Shown here: positions 27,288 through 35,812 of the stretch, piece by piece
How the letters are laid out: every line of letters begins with the position of its first letter
How positions within the stretch are numbered: the first letter of the stretch is position 1
Source: HXMU1420-13 sp024742815
GTDB lineage: Bacteria > Bacteroidota > Rhodothermia > Balneolales > Balneolaceae
Length of the DNA stretch: 64,000 nt
Direction: 5' to 3'
Assembly: GCA_024742815.1 (NCBI GenBank)
Contig: JANSXX010000016.1
Location: 17,274 to 81,273 of the forward strand
The notes under the pieces: model-generated
What the model was told of the DNA's origin: nothing
Database searches by the model: none
What the model saw: only the letters and a program-made list of their open reading frames with translations
Made by a program: the position numbers and the translations under genes

Positions 27288-28551
27288 CAGTACCATCCGG
27301 AATTACAGTACCTTTGGGTACAATAACAATTCCATCTCGTATGTAGTGATATTGTCCATCGCTATCTGGTAAATGATCGCCACCTACAATCCGAACATCG
27401 TTACCCATACACACATTTTTATCGATAATGCAATTACTGATGTAACATCGTTGACCAATTCCCATTGCGGGATTGTCTACAGAGGCGTTATCAATAAATT
27501 CTTTGGATTGATAATTATCATTACCCATAACTATTGAGTGTTCGATGGTTGTCCCTTTCCCTATTCTTGATCGAATTCCGATCACTGATCTAACCATTCT
27601 ACTAGCTTCAATAATAGAGCCTTCCGCAACCAGCGAGTTTTCCAGAGTTGTGCCCATAATTTTAGATGGAGGTAATAATCGAGCACGAGTAAAAATCATG
27701 TTATCATTATCGTACACATTAAAAGCCGGAACAGTATCAGCAAGCTCGAGATTTGCTTCAAAAAATGATTTTATAGTTCCAATATCCGTCCAATAACCAC
27801 CAAACTCATAACTACTTACCTTAAATCCTTCATCAAGGGTTTTGGGGATGATTTCTTTACCAAAATCGGTAGCCTCGGGGTTTCTGGCCAATAAATCCAA
27901 TAAGGTCTTACGATTGAAAATATAAATCCCCATTGAAGCCAAGTAATGCTTTCCGGCACTTGCATACGGCTCGGGTACATTTGATCCCCAGTCTTTGAGT
28001 TCATCCAACGAAGGTTTTTCAACAAAACTGTCAATCATACCATCTTCATTGGTTTTCATGATTCCGAAACCGGTAGCGTCCTCTGCCACTACTGGAATTG
28101 TAGCAACCGTTAAGTGCGATTTATTTTGTTTATGCCGGGCTAACATTTTCCGGTAATCCATTTGGTATAATTGATCACCCGAAAGAATCAGTACATACTT
28201 ATAGGTATGATTCTCCAAATGACGCATACATTGCCGCACTGCATCGGCTGTACCTTGAAACCAATCTGGATTATCCGCAGTTTGCTCAGCTGCAAGGATA
28301 TCCACAAATCCACGGCTAAACATATCGAAATTAAAGGTGTTCTTGATATGCCGATTTAGCGAAGCAGAGTTGAATTGCGTTAGAACATAAATTCTGCGTA
28401 TGTCTGAGTTCAAACAATTCGATATTGGGATATCCACCAATCTATATTTACCCCCAACCGGAACTGCAGGTTTCGACCTATGGTCGGTTAGCGGGAACAG
28501 TCGTGTTCCTCTCCCTCCTCCTAGAATAATCGAAATCACAGAGTCTTTCAT
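27277..28551 (-). CDS. glgC: Glucose-1-phosphate adenylyltransferase (ADP-glucose pyrophosphorylase)
   Basis: 424 residues, normal for GlgC. The nucleotide-binding loop 'GGGRGTRLFPLT' is at residues 11-22, followed by 'SKPAVPVGGKYRLVDIPIS', the catalytic-site 'LSGDQLYQMDY', the sugar-binding 'FVEKP', 'FGKEIIP' and 'GYWTDIGTI', and a C-terminal left-handed beta-helix. It makes ADP-glucose from glucose-1-phosphate and ATP, the committed step of glycogen synthesis, usually under allosteric control. It starts 9 bp after the glgA stop in the same direction, so glgA-glgC form one operon. Confidence 0.97.
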   Translation of the reverse strand: MKDSVISIILGGGRGTRLFPLTDHRSKPAVPVGGKYRLVDIPISNCLNSDIRRIYVLTQFNSASLNRHIKNTFNFDMFSRGFVDILAAEQTADNPDWFQGTADAVRQCMRHLENHTYKYVLILSGDQLYQMDYRKMLARHKQNKSHLTVATIPVVAEDATGFGIMKTNEDGMIDSFVEKPSLDELKDWGSNVPEPYASAGKHYLASMGIYIFNRKTLLDLLARNPEATDFGKEIIPKTLDEGFKVSSYEFGGYWTDIGTIKSFFEANLELADTVPAFNVYDNDNMIFTRARLLPPSKIMGTTLENSLVAEGSIIEASRMVRSVIGIRSRIGKGTTIEHSIVMGNDNYQSKEFIDNASVDNPAMGIGQRCYISNCIIDKNVCMGNDVRIVGGDHLPDSDGQYHYIRDGIVIVPKGTVIPDGTAIQ

Positions 28552-28560
28552 TTTGTCCCT

Positions 28561-30003
28561 TTACTTTAAATTAATTAGTTCTTTGTACATGTTAATATAT
28601 TCCTTCGCCGAGTTGTTCCATGAGTAATCAAGCTTTGCAATTCTTGAAACAACACGTTGTAATTCTTTCTTATCAGCAAATAAATCGATTGCCCGGTTGA
28701 TGGCTCCTTCAGCTTCATGTAATGCAAAGTTATCAAATCGAATTCCGTAACCATCGCCTTCACTAATATCTTTTACGGTGTCGATGAGCCCACCTACCGA
28801 TCGAACGATAGGAATGGTACCATAACGCATGGCAAACATCTGATTAAGACCGCATGGCTCTACCCTGGACGGCATTAAGATGAAATCGGAACCTGCATAC
28901 ATTTGGTGAGCCAGTTTCTCGTTGTATTCCAAGGTTGCATCAAAATACCCAAAATGATCGTTTTCCATTCGGGCAAAAATTTCATGCAGGGTTGGGTCGC
29001 CCGTGCCCAGCAAAATGAAATTCACTTCTTTATCACTGTGCATGAAATGTGATATTAAGTCCGGTAGCAAATCGGCTCCCTTTTCACGTACCAATCTACC
29101 AATAAAAGCTACCGTTGGAAGTTCGGGGTTTAGCCCAAACTGTTCACAAAGCACCGCCTTGTTTTTCTTTTTGCCTGTCTTGATACCTCTAATCGTATAA
29201 TTATGTTCAATCAGCGGATCTGTTTTTGGATCCCAAACTTCGGTATCAATCCCGTTAATTATTCCACGCGATTTCGCGGCTTCCTGATTAAACAATGGCT
29301 CTAACCCACTTGAACTCTGCCCAAGTTCTTGCATATAACTTTGTGAAACGGTAGTAATTTGCCATGCACATTTCAACGCTGAGGCTAAAGAATTCAACTG
29401 GCCATTCCACTCTAATAATCCATAGTTATGCGGAATGAAAGGCGGAATCATTTCGGCATGCATCATACTCTGCTGTCCCTGATACTCTGCGTTATGAACC
29501 GTTATGATAGATGGAATATGCTCTAGCTCATTAAAACGAACACATTGCTTCAGCATAAAAGGCACCAGACCGGTATGATGATCGTGGCAATGAATGATAT
29601 CTGGTTTATCATGAAAAGTACGAATCCATTCTAACGCAGCAATTTGAAAGGATAACGCACGTTCAAATTCATCCCAATAACCATGCCCCGACCATGGATC
29701 GATATACACCCCAGGACGATCAAAACGCCCGGGAATATCAATTACATACAGGGGAAAGCCGAGCTTATTCGTTTTTTCTTTCAGTATGGAAAAGCCAAAA
29801 TAATCTTGTCCTAAAGGCGCACTCGATTCCCAAACCAAATCCCACTCTTGCTCATTGAGCCACGGAGTGCGATACTTAGGCAAAATAACTTCGCAAAACT
29901 CGCCATGCTGGTTTAAATATTTTGGGAGCGATCCAACTACATCTCCCAATCCACCGGCTTTTGCGGCAGGATAACATTCGGCACTGAGATGAATTATATG
30001 CAT
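28561..30003 (-). CDS. glgA: Glycogen synthase (ADP-glucose dependent)
   Basis: 480 residues, GT5 family. The N-terminal ADP-glucose site 'AKAGGLGDVVGSLPK' lies at residues 15-29, the middle contains 'DIIHCHDHHTGLVPFMLK', and the GT-B C-terminal half has 'FIGRLVREKGADLL' and 'LMPSRVEPCGLNQMFAMRYG' (the catalytic Glu in 'EPCGL'). It elongates alpha-1,4-glucan chains from ADP-glucose in the cytoplasm. It is the first gene of the glgA-glgC operon, divergent from the ABC exporter genes. A short inverted repeat in the shared upstream region (30077-30089) could regulate either side. Confidence 0.97.
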   Translation of the reverse strand: MHIIHLSAECYPAAKAGGLGDVVGSLPKYLNQHGEFCEVILPKYRTPWLNEQEWDLVWESSAPLGQDYFGFSILKEKTNKLGFPLYVIDIPGRFDRPGVYIDPWSGHGYWDEFERALSFQIAALEWIRTFHDKPDIIHCHDHHTGLVPFMLKQCVRFNELEHIPSIITVHNAEYQGQQSMMHAEMIPPFIPHNYGLLEWNGQLNSLASALKCAWQITTVSQSYMQELGQSSSGLEPLFNQEAAKSRGIINGIDTEVWDPKTDPLIEHNYTIRGIKTGKKKNKAVLCEQFGLNPELPTVAFIGRLVREKGADLLPDLISHFMHSDKEVNFILLGTGDPTLHEIFARMENDHFGYFDATLEYNEKLAHQMYAGSDFILMPSRVEPCGLNQMFAMRYGTIPIVRSVGGLIDTVKDISEGDGYGIRFDNFALHEAEGAINRAIDLFADKKELQRVVSRIAKLDYSWNNSAKEYINMYKELINLK

Positions 30004-30076
30004 AAATTTATGTAACTCATTTCTATCGTCTTCGTAATTCCGTTTTGCTTACAAATAAGAAATCTTTATAGATGTT

Positions 30077-30089
30077 GCAACGTAGTTGC
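30077..30089. promoter_or_regulatory. Inverted repeat GCAAC-N3-GTTGC in glgA/ABC divergent spacer
   Basis: Perfect 5-bp half-sites separated by 3 bp, 74 bp upstream of the glgA start and 49 bp upstream of the ABC ATPase start. Size and place suit a dimeric repressor, but half-sites this short also arise by chance. Confidence 0.3.
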
Positions 30090-30137
30090 GTAGCTTATTC
30101 AAACTTTTATAAAATGATAAAATAGAAATCAGGATAC

Positions 30138-31058
30138 ATGGAAATAATTCATTTAGAAGAGGTATCAAAGGCATTTGGTAAAAACAAAGCAGTGAGTGAT
30201 GTGAGCTTTTCCGTAGAGAAAGGTCGCATTTTTGGATTACTAGGCCCTAACGGCGCCGGTAAAACCACAACTATCCGAATGATTAATAACATTTTAGCAC
30301 CGGATACCGGTTCAATCACCATTAACGGACAAATAGCCAGCCCGGCTACACAAAAGATGATCGGATATATGCCCGAGGAACGAGGTCTTTATAAAAAGAT
30401 GAAAGTAGGCGAGCAGCTCCTCTACCTCACTCAGCTAAAAGGCATGGAAACAAGTGCTGCAAAAAAAGCCATAAATTTCTGGCTCGATCGTTTTGGTGCC
30501 TCCGATTGGAAAAAGAAAGAAGTTTCAGAACTTTCTAAAGGGATGTCGCAGAAAATTCAGTTTATCGCCACCATCGCGCACGATCCTGATATTTATATTT
30601 TCGATGAGCCTTTTTCCGGATTGGATCCAATCAATTCAGAAACATTGAAAGAAGTAATTATCGACCTGAGATCGCAGGGTAAAACGATCCTATTTTCAAC
30701 GCATCGTATGGAACAAGTGGAACAAATGTGTGACGATATCTGCTTATTCAACAAAGGAAAAACCGTACTTCAAGGTGATTTACGCGAAGTGAAATCATCA
30801 TTTGGAAAAAATACCATCAATTTGGAGTTCGAAGGCGATGGCTCTTTCCTCGACAAACTGGAAGGAGTTCGCATTAACAACCGATCTACAAACTTTGCTG
30901 AAATAAGAGTCTTAAACGGACAAAATATGCAGGAGATTCTCCACTTAGCGATCGATCATGCCGAGATTTATAAATTCGAACGGGTTCAACCTTCACTAAA
31001 TGAGATTTTTATCTCTACCGTTGGCGAAGATAATCTTAAAAATGAGGAGGTAGCGTAA
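30138..31058 (+). CDS. ABC transporter ATP-binding protein (NatA-like)
   Basis: 306 residues. Walker A 'LLGPNGAGKTTTIRMI' (about residues 34-49), signature 'SELSKGMSQKIQ', Walker B 'IYIFDEPFSGLDP' and H-loop 'FSTHRMEQ', all intact. The signature 'LSKGM' and the C-terminal extension of about 80 residues resemble the sodium-export/ABC-2 type NatA ATPases. It is followed after 1 bp by an ABC-2 type permease gene, so the pair forms one exporter. The substrate is unknown; the Na+ role is based on family resemblance only. Confidence 0.92.
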   Translation: MEIIHLEEVSKAFGKNKAVSDVSFSVEKGRIFGLLGPNGAGKTTTIRMINNILAPDTGSITINGQIASPATQKMIGYMPEERGLYKKMKVGEQLLYLTQLKGMETSAAKKAINFWLDRFGASDWKKKEVSELSKGMSQKIQFIATIAHDPDIYIFDEPFSGLDPINSETLKEVIIDLRSQGKTILFSTHRMEQVEQMCDDICLFNKGKTVLQGDLREVKSSFGKNTINLEFEGDGSFLDKLEGVRINNRSTNFAEIRVLNGQNMQEILHLAIDHAEIYKFERVQPSLNEIFISTVGEDNLKNEEVA

Positions 31059-31059
31059 T

Positions 31060-32355
31060 ATGGATTTCGGAAAAGTATTTCTGGTTTTAAAGCGTGAATA
31101 TTTAACAAGGGTGCGCACCAAATCTTTCATTCTGTCGACCTTGTTAACTCCACTGGCTTTTATTGCCATGATGGCCATCGTGATTTACGTATCTATTTCG
31201 GATGGCGAAGTTACACGAACCGTAGCCGTAATCGATCAAACTGAGGTTCTATATAATAATCTGGAAGAGCTTGATCCGGCTCGATATTCGGATGCAAGCT
31301 CTCTCCCGCTTGATAGTGTTCGAGCTCAAGTGCTGGCAGCCGATGTTGACGGATACATCATTTTAACTGAAGACAATATCAGCTATACCGAAAAACCAAC
31401 CTTAGTGTACGGTGGAGCCGGTGGAATCAGCTTTATCGAATCGGTTGAATCGGATGTGCGACGAGTTTTGAGGGAGGAACGTCTCGCTCGAAGTAACGTT
31501 TCTACCGAAGTTCGCGAAATCTTTGAGACCCGTTACAATATCGATTCTTTAAAATTAACCGAGGAAGGTGAAGAAGAAGATAATGCTATAGTTGGTGCAG
31601 TATTCGGATTCATTCTTGGACTTCTGATATTTATCGGGGTATTTGGTTACGGTGCCGTATTAATGCGCAGCGTGATTGAAGAAAAAACCAATCGTATTGT
31701 TGAAGTGATAGCTTCATCTGTGAAACCGATTGAACTGATGACGGGTAAACTATTGGGCATCTGTGTGTTAGCTCTTACTCAGTTTGGTATCTGGATCGTA
31801 TCATATATCGGGCTTTCGCTGGCAGCCGCGCCGGTAGCTACCATGTTTGTAGATGCACAAATGAGTAACATTCCGCCGGAAGCAGTAGAAGCATCGGCTT
31901 CTTTTGATCCATCGAAATTGGAAGCTTTTATTGTAGACCCAACCATCTTCCTGTTTTTCTTTGTGTTCTTTATTATCGGCTTTTTGATTTACGCAGGCAT
32001 TTTCGCTGCAATCGGAGCGGCTGTAGATTCGGAGCAAGATACACAGCAATTCATGATGCCGGTGATGATTCCTATTTTCATCGCCTATTTCCTGAATTTA
32101 CGCGTTATGGAAAATCCCGATTCTACCATTGCAGTAGTTGCAAGCATGTTTCCATTAACAGCTCCCATCAACATGATTTCCAGAATTGCAGCAACCGATG
32201 TACCGGCATTGCAAATCATCACTTCCCTATTTTTGATGAGCGTAACTTTTGTAGGACTGATGTGGTTAGCCGCTAAGATTTATAGAGTAGGAATTCTGAT
32301 GTACGGCAAAAAACCATCGTACAAGGAACTTGCTAAGTGGATTCGTCAGGGTTAA
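31060..32355 (+). CDS. ABC-2 type permease (NatB-like)
   Basis: 431 residues. One N-terminal membrane helix ('LSTLLTPLAFIAMMAIVIYV', about 26-47), a large extracytoplasmic loop (about 48-175), then five to six helices in the C-terminal half beginning 'AVFGFILGLLIFIGVFGYGAVL' and including 'FLFFFVFFIIGFLIYAGIFAA'. The conserved cytoplasmic 'MRSVIEEKTNRIVEVIASSVKP' is the ABC-2/NatB coupling element. It pairs with the ATPase encoded 1 bp upstream. A strong terminator follows, so the operon is two genes. Confidence 0.9.
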   Translation: MDFGKVFLVLKREYLTRVRTKSFILSTLLTPLAFIAMMAIVIYVSISDGEVTRTVAVIDQTEVLYNNLEELDPARYSDASSLPLDSVRAQVLAADVDGYIILTEDNISYTEKPTLVYGGAGGISFIESVESDVRRVLREERLARSNVSTEVREIFETRYNIDSLKLTEEGEEEDNAIVGAVFGFILGLLIFIGVFGYGAVLMRSVIEEKTNRIVEVIASSVKPIELMTGKLLGICVLALTQFGIWIVSYIGLSLAAAPVATMFVDAQMSNIPPEAVEASASFDPSKLEAFIVDPTIFLFFFVFFIIGFLIYAGIFAAIGAAVDSEQDTQQFMMPVMIPIFIAYFLNLRVMENPDSTIAVVASMFPLTAPINMISRIAATDVPALQIITSLFLMSVTFVGLMWLAAKIYRVGILMYGKKPSYKELAKWIRQG

Positions 32356-32379
32356 GATTCTGATCAATCAATAGTTTCG

Positions 32380-32415
32380 AAAGTCACCCTGATGCATAGT
32401 TGGGGTGACTTTTTT
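32380..32415 (+). terminator. Rho-independent terminator after ABC exporter operon
   Basis: 10-bp stem AAAGTCACCC (32380-32389) with GGGTGACTTT (32403-32412), 13-nt loop, then a T run. Located 25 bp after the permease stop. Confidence 0.9.
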
Positions 32416-32472
32416 ATTGATAGACCAATTTCGCAATAAGAAGAACTGAGTTTGAATAAAGTGATTACTAGC

Positions 32473-34776
32473 TCAACGTAATTCTTCAATCACAGCAAAG
32501 ATCATTGCTTTTACTCGTGGATCCATCTCGTTGAGCATTGCGGATTCCAAAAACTCAACAGCTGCAGTAGAGGATAAGAATCTTGGAGCGTGTTCTGCTG
32601 CCCAAAACCGAATTCTCGGGTCGGCATCGCTTGCTAAGGCTGTAAGTCTGTCTTGCCAGCTACTTGCATCGGTATCGTAATTTTCAAGAAAATTTAAGGC
32701 TGATTTACGGATTTCAATGGGATGATCGCTTCCGGAATATTCATCGGCAATCGAACGGGCCTCCTCCGTATAGTGCAGGCTATCTGCTTCGGAAATTAGA
32801 TAAAGAGTTCGAACGCCCACGGTATCTCTTCGCTGTAAGGTGTTCATGGTAGAAATCAATTCCTGGGTGTTAGCAAGTTGTTGATACACTTGAACACTTG
32901 CCCGGAAAACCTCTCCATCTGCACGCAATAGTTTCGAGCGAAGGCTCGATCGAACGTATTCGTTTCCTGAATAATTGATTAGTGCTTGAATTGAAGCCAA
33001 TTGAATAGCTTCTGAATCATTATTCAACCCTCTGATAAATTGTTCTTCGGTACCGGTTGCTCCATTGGTGAGTGCACCTAATGCTTCATAAAGTGCTGCA
33101 ATAACCTCCGGATTCTCCTCAAAATTGAGAATATCGGTAAGGGCGAGTTGTAGATCAGGATTATCGCGATGTAACTTTAGTTGCTTTGCCGCTTCTATTC
33201 TGTTCTCAGGCCGTTCGCTACGCAGTTGATTCAACAGAAAATATAGAGGCGCTTTACGAATCGTCAAATTATCCAGTGGAAATTCAGTCTCCCTAAATGT
33301 GATGAACTCCGTCGTTTCGGGTATAGCGATTTTCAGTGTGTCAGACTCACCCGTAAATGTAACTTCTTGTTCGGTTACGCTATCGAATTCATGAATCACC
33401 ATTTCGGTGGCATACAGGTTTTCACCCACACCTTGTTCCAATTCGAACAGTAGAGTCAACGCAGAATCGAACTCATCGTATAAGATTTCTACTTCATAAG
33501 CTGGCAATACTTCATCGGCTTCACTCTCATCAACCAAAGATGGTGACGGTTTGAACCAGGAAATTCCTGTTTTTGAATACCAATATTCCGCATAAGCCTC
33601 GAAAGCAGTTAAGCCGGAATATTGTCGCATTAAATCTGTTAAGCTCTCCAGAAGCGTATTTTTGAAAGCCTCCGGTTCATCAGGAAATGCGGCTTGCCAT
33701 CGATTCCAATGTTGTATGGTCCACAATGAATCCGGATTCTGAATTCGCGCCGGTTCATCGTTAATACTAAAATGCAGAGCAGTTGGCAGTAATCCATTTA
33801 CGCCTTCATTTTTCAGATGGAGATATTGTTCATCATATTGATATTCACCGAACCACTGTTTGATTAGATTACGTGATAATTGATTGATTGGCTCTCCCAA
33901 ACGGTCAAATAAGTAAACGGTTCCGGTACCGTGCGTCCTTTCCATCCACATATTATCGGGCAACAATACCATATTCAGGCTTTCGTGCGGATACTCGAAA
34001 CTTAATTCATCCTCGATTTCTTTTTTTAATCGCGCCGCTTCTACAATAATGGAATTTGCCAAAGCTTGATGCTCTTCACCCGCCCGATGAAAAAGTCTTA
34101 ATTTTGTAAACCCAGCCGTCATTTCTGAAATCAGAAAATCACCTACTACAAAACCAATACCCGTTGCATTAATTTCATTCTTTGTGGTGTAATGCACGCG
34201 CTTTTTGTTTTCGGTGATTGCCAGTGTTTCTTCAAGATTGCCGTTGAACATCACTTCCATTTGCAAAGGTATACTCAAATAGGCATCCACAGTAAACTGC
34301 TCTCTGGGATGGTCGAAAACCGGAAACCAATGTCTGTGAGCCAACGGATTCATCGATGACCACATGTTTCCCATATGATCATTATGCAGCCCGTAATCAG
34401 ATTGTGATTGCCATTGTATGGTTAACTCAAACTCCTCACCAGCTGATATTACTTCTTCAAAAAGTACATCCAGCGTATCGCCACGAACTTCAAAATCAGC
34501 AGTTTCTCCATCAACCGACAATTCCGTAATTGAAAGCTCGGCTGCATGCATCGAAAGTACCGACAAATCGATGGCTTTTGCTTTGATGGTGTAGGTTACC
34601 TGACCGCTTAGCAGTTTATTCGCAGGATCGATATCCAGCCTTAGTTCGGCATGAGAAATATCATAAGGATGAAAAGGGTGATTTTCGTAGTCGAATTGAA
34701 TTTCTTCGCATGATTGTACAAGCGAGAAAGCTGAAAAAATGAAGGTAACTATGTGTAGCGAGAGCGATCTGATCAT
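32473..34776 (-). CDS. M1 aminopeptidase-like lipoprotein without catalytic zinc motif, HEAT repeats
   Basis: 767 residues with signal peptide and possible lipobox ('SLVQSCEE', Cys23). Residues about 35-215 match the N-terminal saddle domain of M1 aminopeptidases ('ISHAELRLDIDPANKLLSGQVTYTI', 'HRHWFPVFDHPREQFTVD'). The peptidase domain follows, but the zinc motif HEXXHQWFG is replaced by RNLIKQWFG (residues 302-310), so both His ligands and the catalytic Glu are missing; the third ligand region 'NEG' (Glu324) remains. GAMEN is also not intact. The C-terminal third (about 520-767) holds HEAT-like helical repeats. It is probably a scaffold or binding protein, not a protease. Its ATG overlaps the stop of the upstream phosphatase gene by one base. 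Confidence 0.85.
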   Translation of the reverse strand: MIRSLSLHIVTFIFSAFSLVQSCEEIQFDYENHPFHPYDISHAELRLDIDPANKLLSGQVTYTIKAKAIDLSVLSMHAAELSITELSVDGETADFEVRGDTLDVLFEEVISAGEEFELTIQWQSQSDYGLHNDHMGNMWSSMNPLAHRHWFPVFDHPREQFTVDAYLSIPLQMEVMFNGNLEETLAITENKKRVHYTTKNEINATGIGFVVGDFLISEMTAGFTKLRLFHRAGEEHQALANSIIVEAARLKKEIEDELSFEYPHESLNMVLLPDNMWMERTHGTGTVYLFDRLGEPINQLSRNLIKQWFGEYQYDEQYLHLKNEGVNGLLPTALHFSINDEPARIQNPDSLWTIQHWNRWQAAFPDEPEAFKNTLLESLTDLMRQYSGLTAFEAYAEYWYSKTGISWFKPSPSLVDESEADEVLPAYEVEILYDEFDSALTLLFELEQGVGENLYATEMVIHEFDSVTEQEVTFTGESDTLKIAIPETTEFITFRETEFPLDNLTIRKAPLYFLLNQLRSERPENRIEAAKQLKLHRDNPDLQLALTDILNFEENPEVIAALYEALGALTNGATGTEEQFIRGLNNDSEAIQLASIQALINYSGNEYVRSSLRSKLLRADGEVFRASVQVYQQLANTQELISTMNTLQRRDTVGVRTLYLISEADSLHYTEEARSIADEYSGSDHPIEIRKSALNFLENYDTDASSWQDRLTALASDADPRIRFWAAEHAPRFLSSTAAVEFLESAMLNEMDPRVKAMIFAVIEELR

Positions 34777-35552
34777 TAACTTTTGTGAGCTTCGAGTATT
34801 TTTAGAACTTGAGGATAAAGAGCTTTATTCGTTGAAAATCCATTACCGGAATGAATCGTTTCTACTCCGTTTTTATCACTAAAGATCCCACCAGCTTCTT
34901 TAAGAACCGGCAACAGAGCAGCGGCATCCCAGATATTCAATTCCGGATCAAACATAATATCAGCACGACCGATTGCTACCATCATGTGCCCGTATGCATC
35001 TCCCCATGTTCTATGCAATTTAGTTTCCGTCATTAACTGCTGAAATTCTTCTTCCATACCGCAGTCTCTAAACCGACGAATTTCTGTAACAAGAAAAGTT
35101 GCTTCATCCATATTTTCAGTATTTCTTACCGAGATGGGTTCACCGTTTAACGTAGCTCCTTCTCCTATTCCTGCAGCGCAAAGTTCATCGAGAGCAGGTG
35201 CATTAATTACCCCAACTACCGGTTCATTATCTATCATAATTCCAATTAACGTGGTGTAGAACGGCACACCGTGGATGAAAGATTTTGTACCATCAATCGG
35301 ATCAAGTACCCATTGAATATTACTTTGCTCATTGGTACGACCAAATTCCTCACCAATAATGCCATGGTCTGGATATCGCTTTAAAATCTCTTCTCTGATA
35401 ATTTGTTCGGTTTCGCGATCGGCAATGGTAACCGGAGAGTCATCGGCTTTGCTGATAACTTCGAAATCTTTTTTAAAGTACTTGAGTGTATGTTGCCCGC
35501 CGATGTATGCAATTTCCTTTGCAGCTTCAAGAAGCTCTTTAATGTCTGCCAT
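34776..35552 (-). CDS. Inositol monophosphatase family phosphatase (HisN/CysQ-type)
   Basis: 258 residues. Metal-binding motifs of the family are intact: 'GIIGEEFG' (Glu), 'WVLDPIDGTKSFIHG' (Asp-x-Ile-Asp-Gly-Thr) and 'NIWDAAALLPVLKEAGG' (Asp). These Mg2+-dependent, Li+-sensitive enzymes hydrolyse small phosphomonoesters such as inositol-1-phosphate, histidinol phosphate or PAP. The HisN-type histidinol phosphatase is a common annotation for this subgroup, but the exact substrate cannot be read from sequence, so I give no symbol. Its stop overlaps the ATG of the M1-like gene by one base, so the two are translationally coupled. Confidence 0.88.
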   Translation of the reverse strand: MADIKELLEAAKEIAYIGGQHTLKYFKKDFEVISKADDSPVTIADRETEQIIREEILKRYPDHGIIGEEFGRTNEQSNIQWVLDPIDGTKSFIHGVPFYTTLIGIMIDNEPVVGVINAPALDELCAAGIGEGATLNGEPISVRNTENMDEATFLVTEIRRFRDCGMEEEFQQLMTETKLHRTWGDAYGHMMVAIGRADIMFDPELNIWDAAALLPVLKEAGGIFSDKNGVETIHSGNGFSTNKALYPQVLKILEAHKS

Positions 35553-35659
35553 GTTGAATAGTTCGTTTTTAAGTGAGTGAATGAGTGACAGCCTTAAAAT
35601 TAAGCAATCTGAATACGAACTATGAAGTTAATTTCGGTAGATTAAAAATTCATAGCCAT

Positions 35660-35693
35660 AAAAAAAGGGCACGCCGTTCAAAGCCTACCCTTT
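35660..35693 (-). terminator. Terminator downstream of VIT/type IX cargo gene
   Basis: On the minus strand AAAGGGTAGGC pairs with GCGTGCCCTTT (one G-G mismatch), followed by a run of T. It lies about 120 bp after the stop of the 35813-37948 gene. Confidence 0.7.
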
Positions 35694-35773
35694 GGTTAAT
35701 AGAGGTATTTTTAGAAAGCGATCACAGCTTCTAATACCTTACAAAACTATCTATTGCTCAACTACAGGGTAGG
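35684..35773. other. Nested inverted repeats, possible structured RNA
   Basis: Outer arms CCTACCCT (35684-35691) and AGGGTAGG (35766-35773) enclose a second stem-loop in which AGGTAT/ATACCT, TAGAA/TTCTA and GC/GC (35703-35719 with 35727-35739) stack with small bulges around a 7-nt loop. On the plus strand TTTTAT follows the outer arm. It may be part of the 3' untranslated region of the VIT gene or a small RNA. Confidence 0.35.
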
Positions 35774-35812
35774 TTTTATAGATGAAGAAAGTGTGAAGAA
35801 CGTACCTTATAT

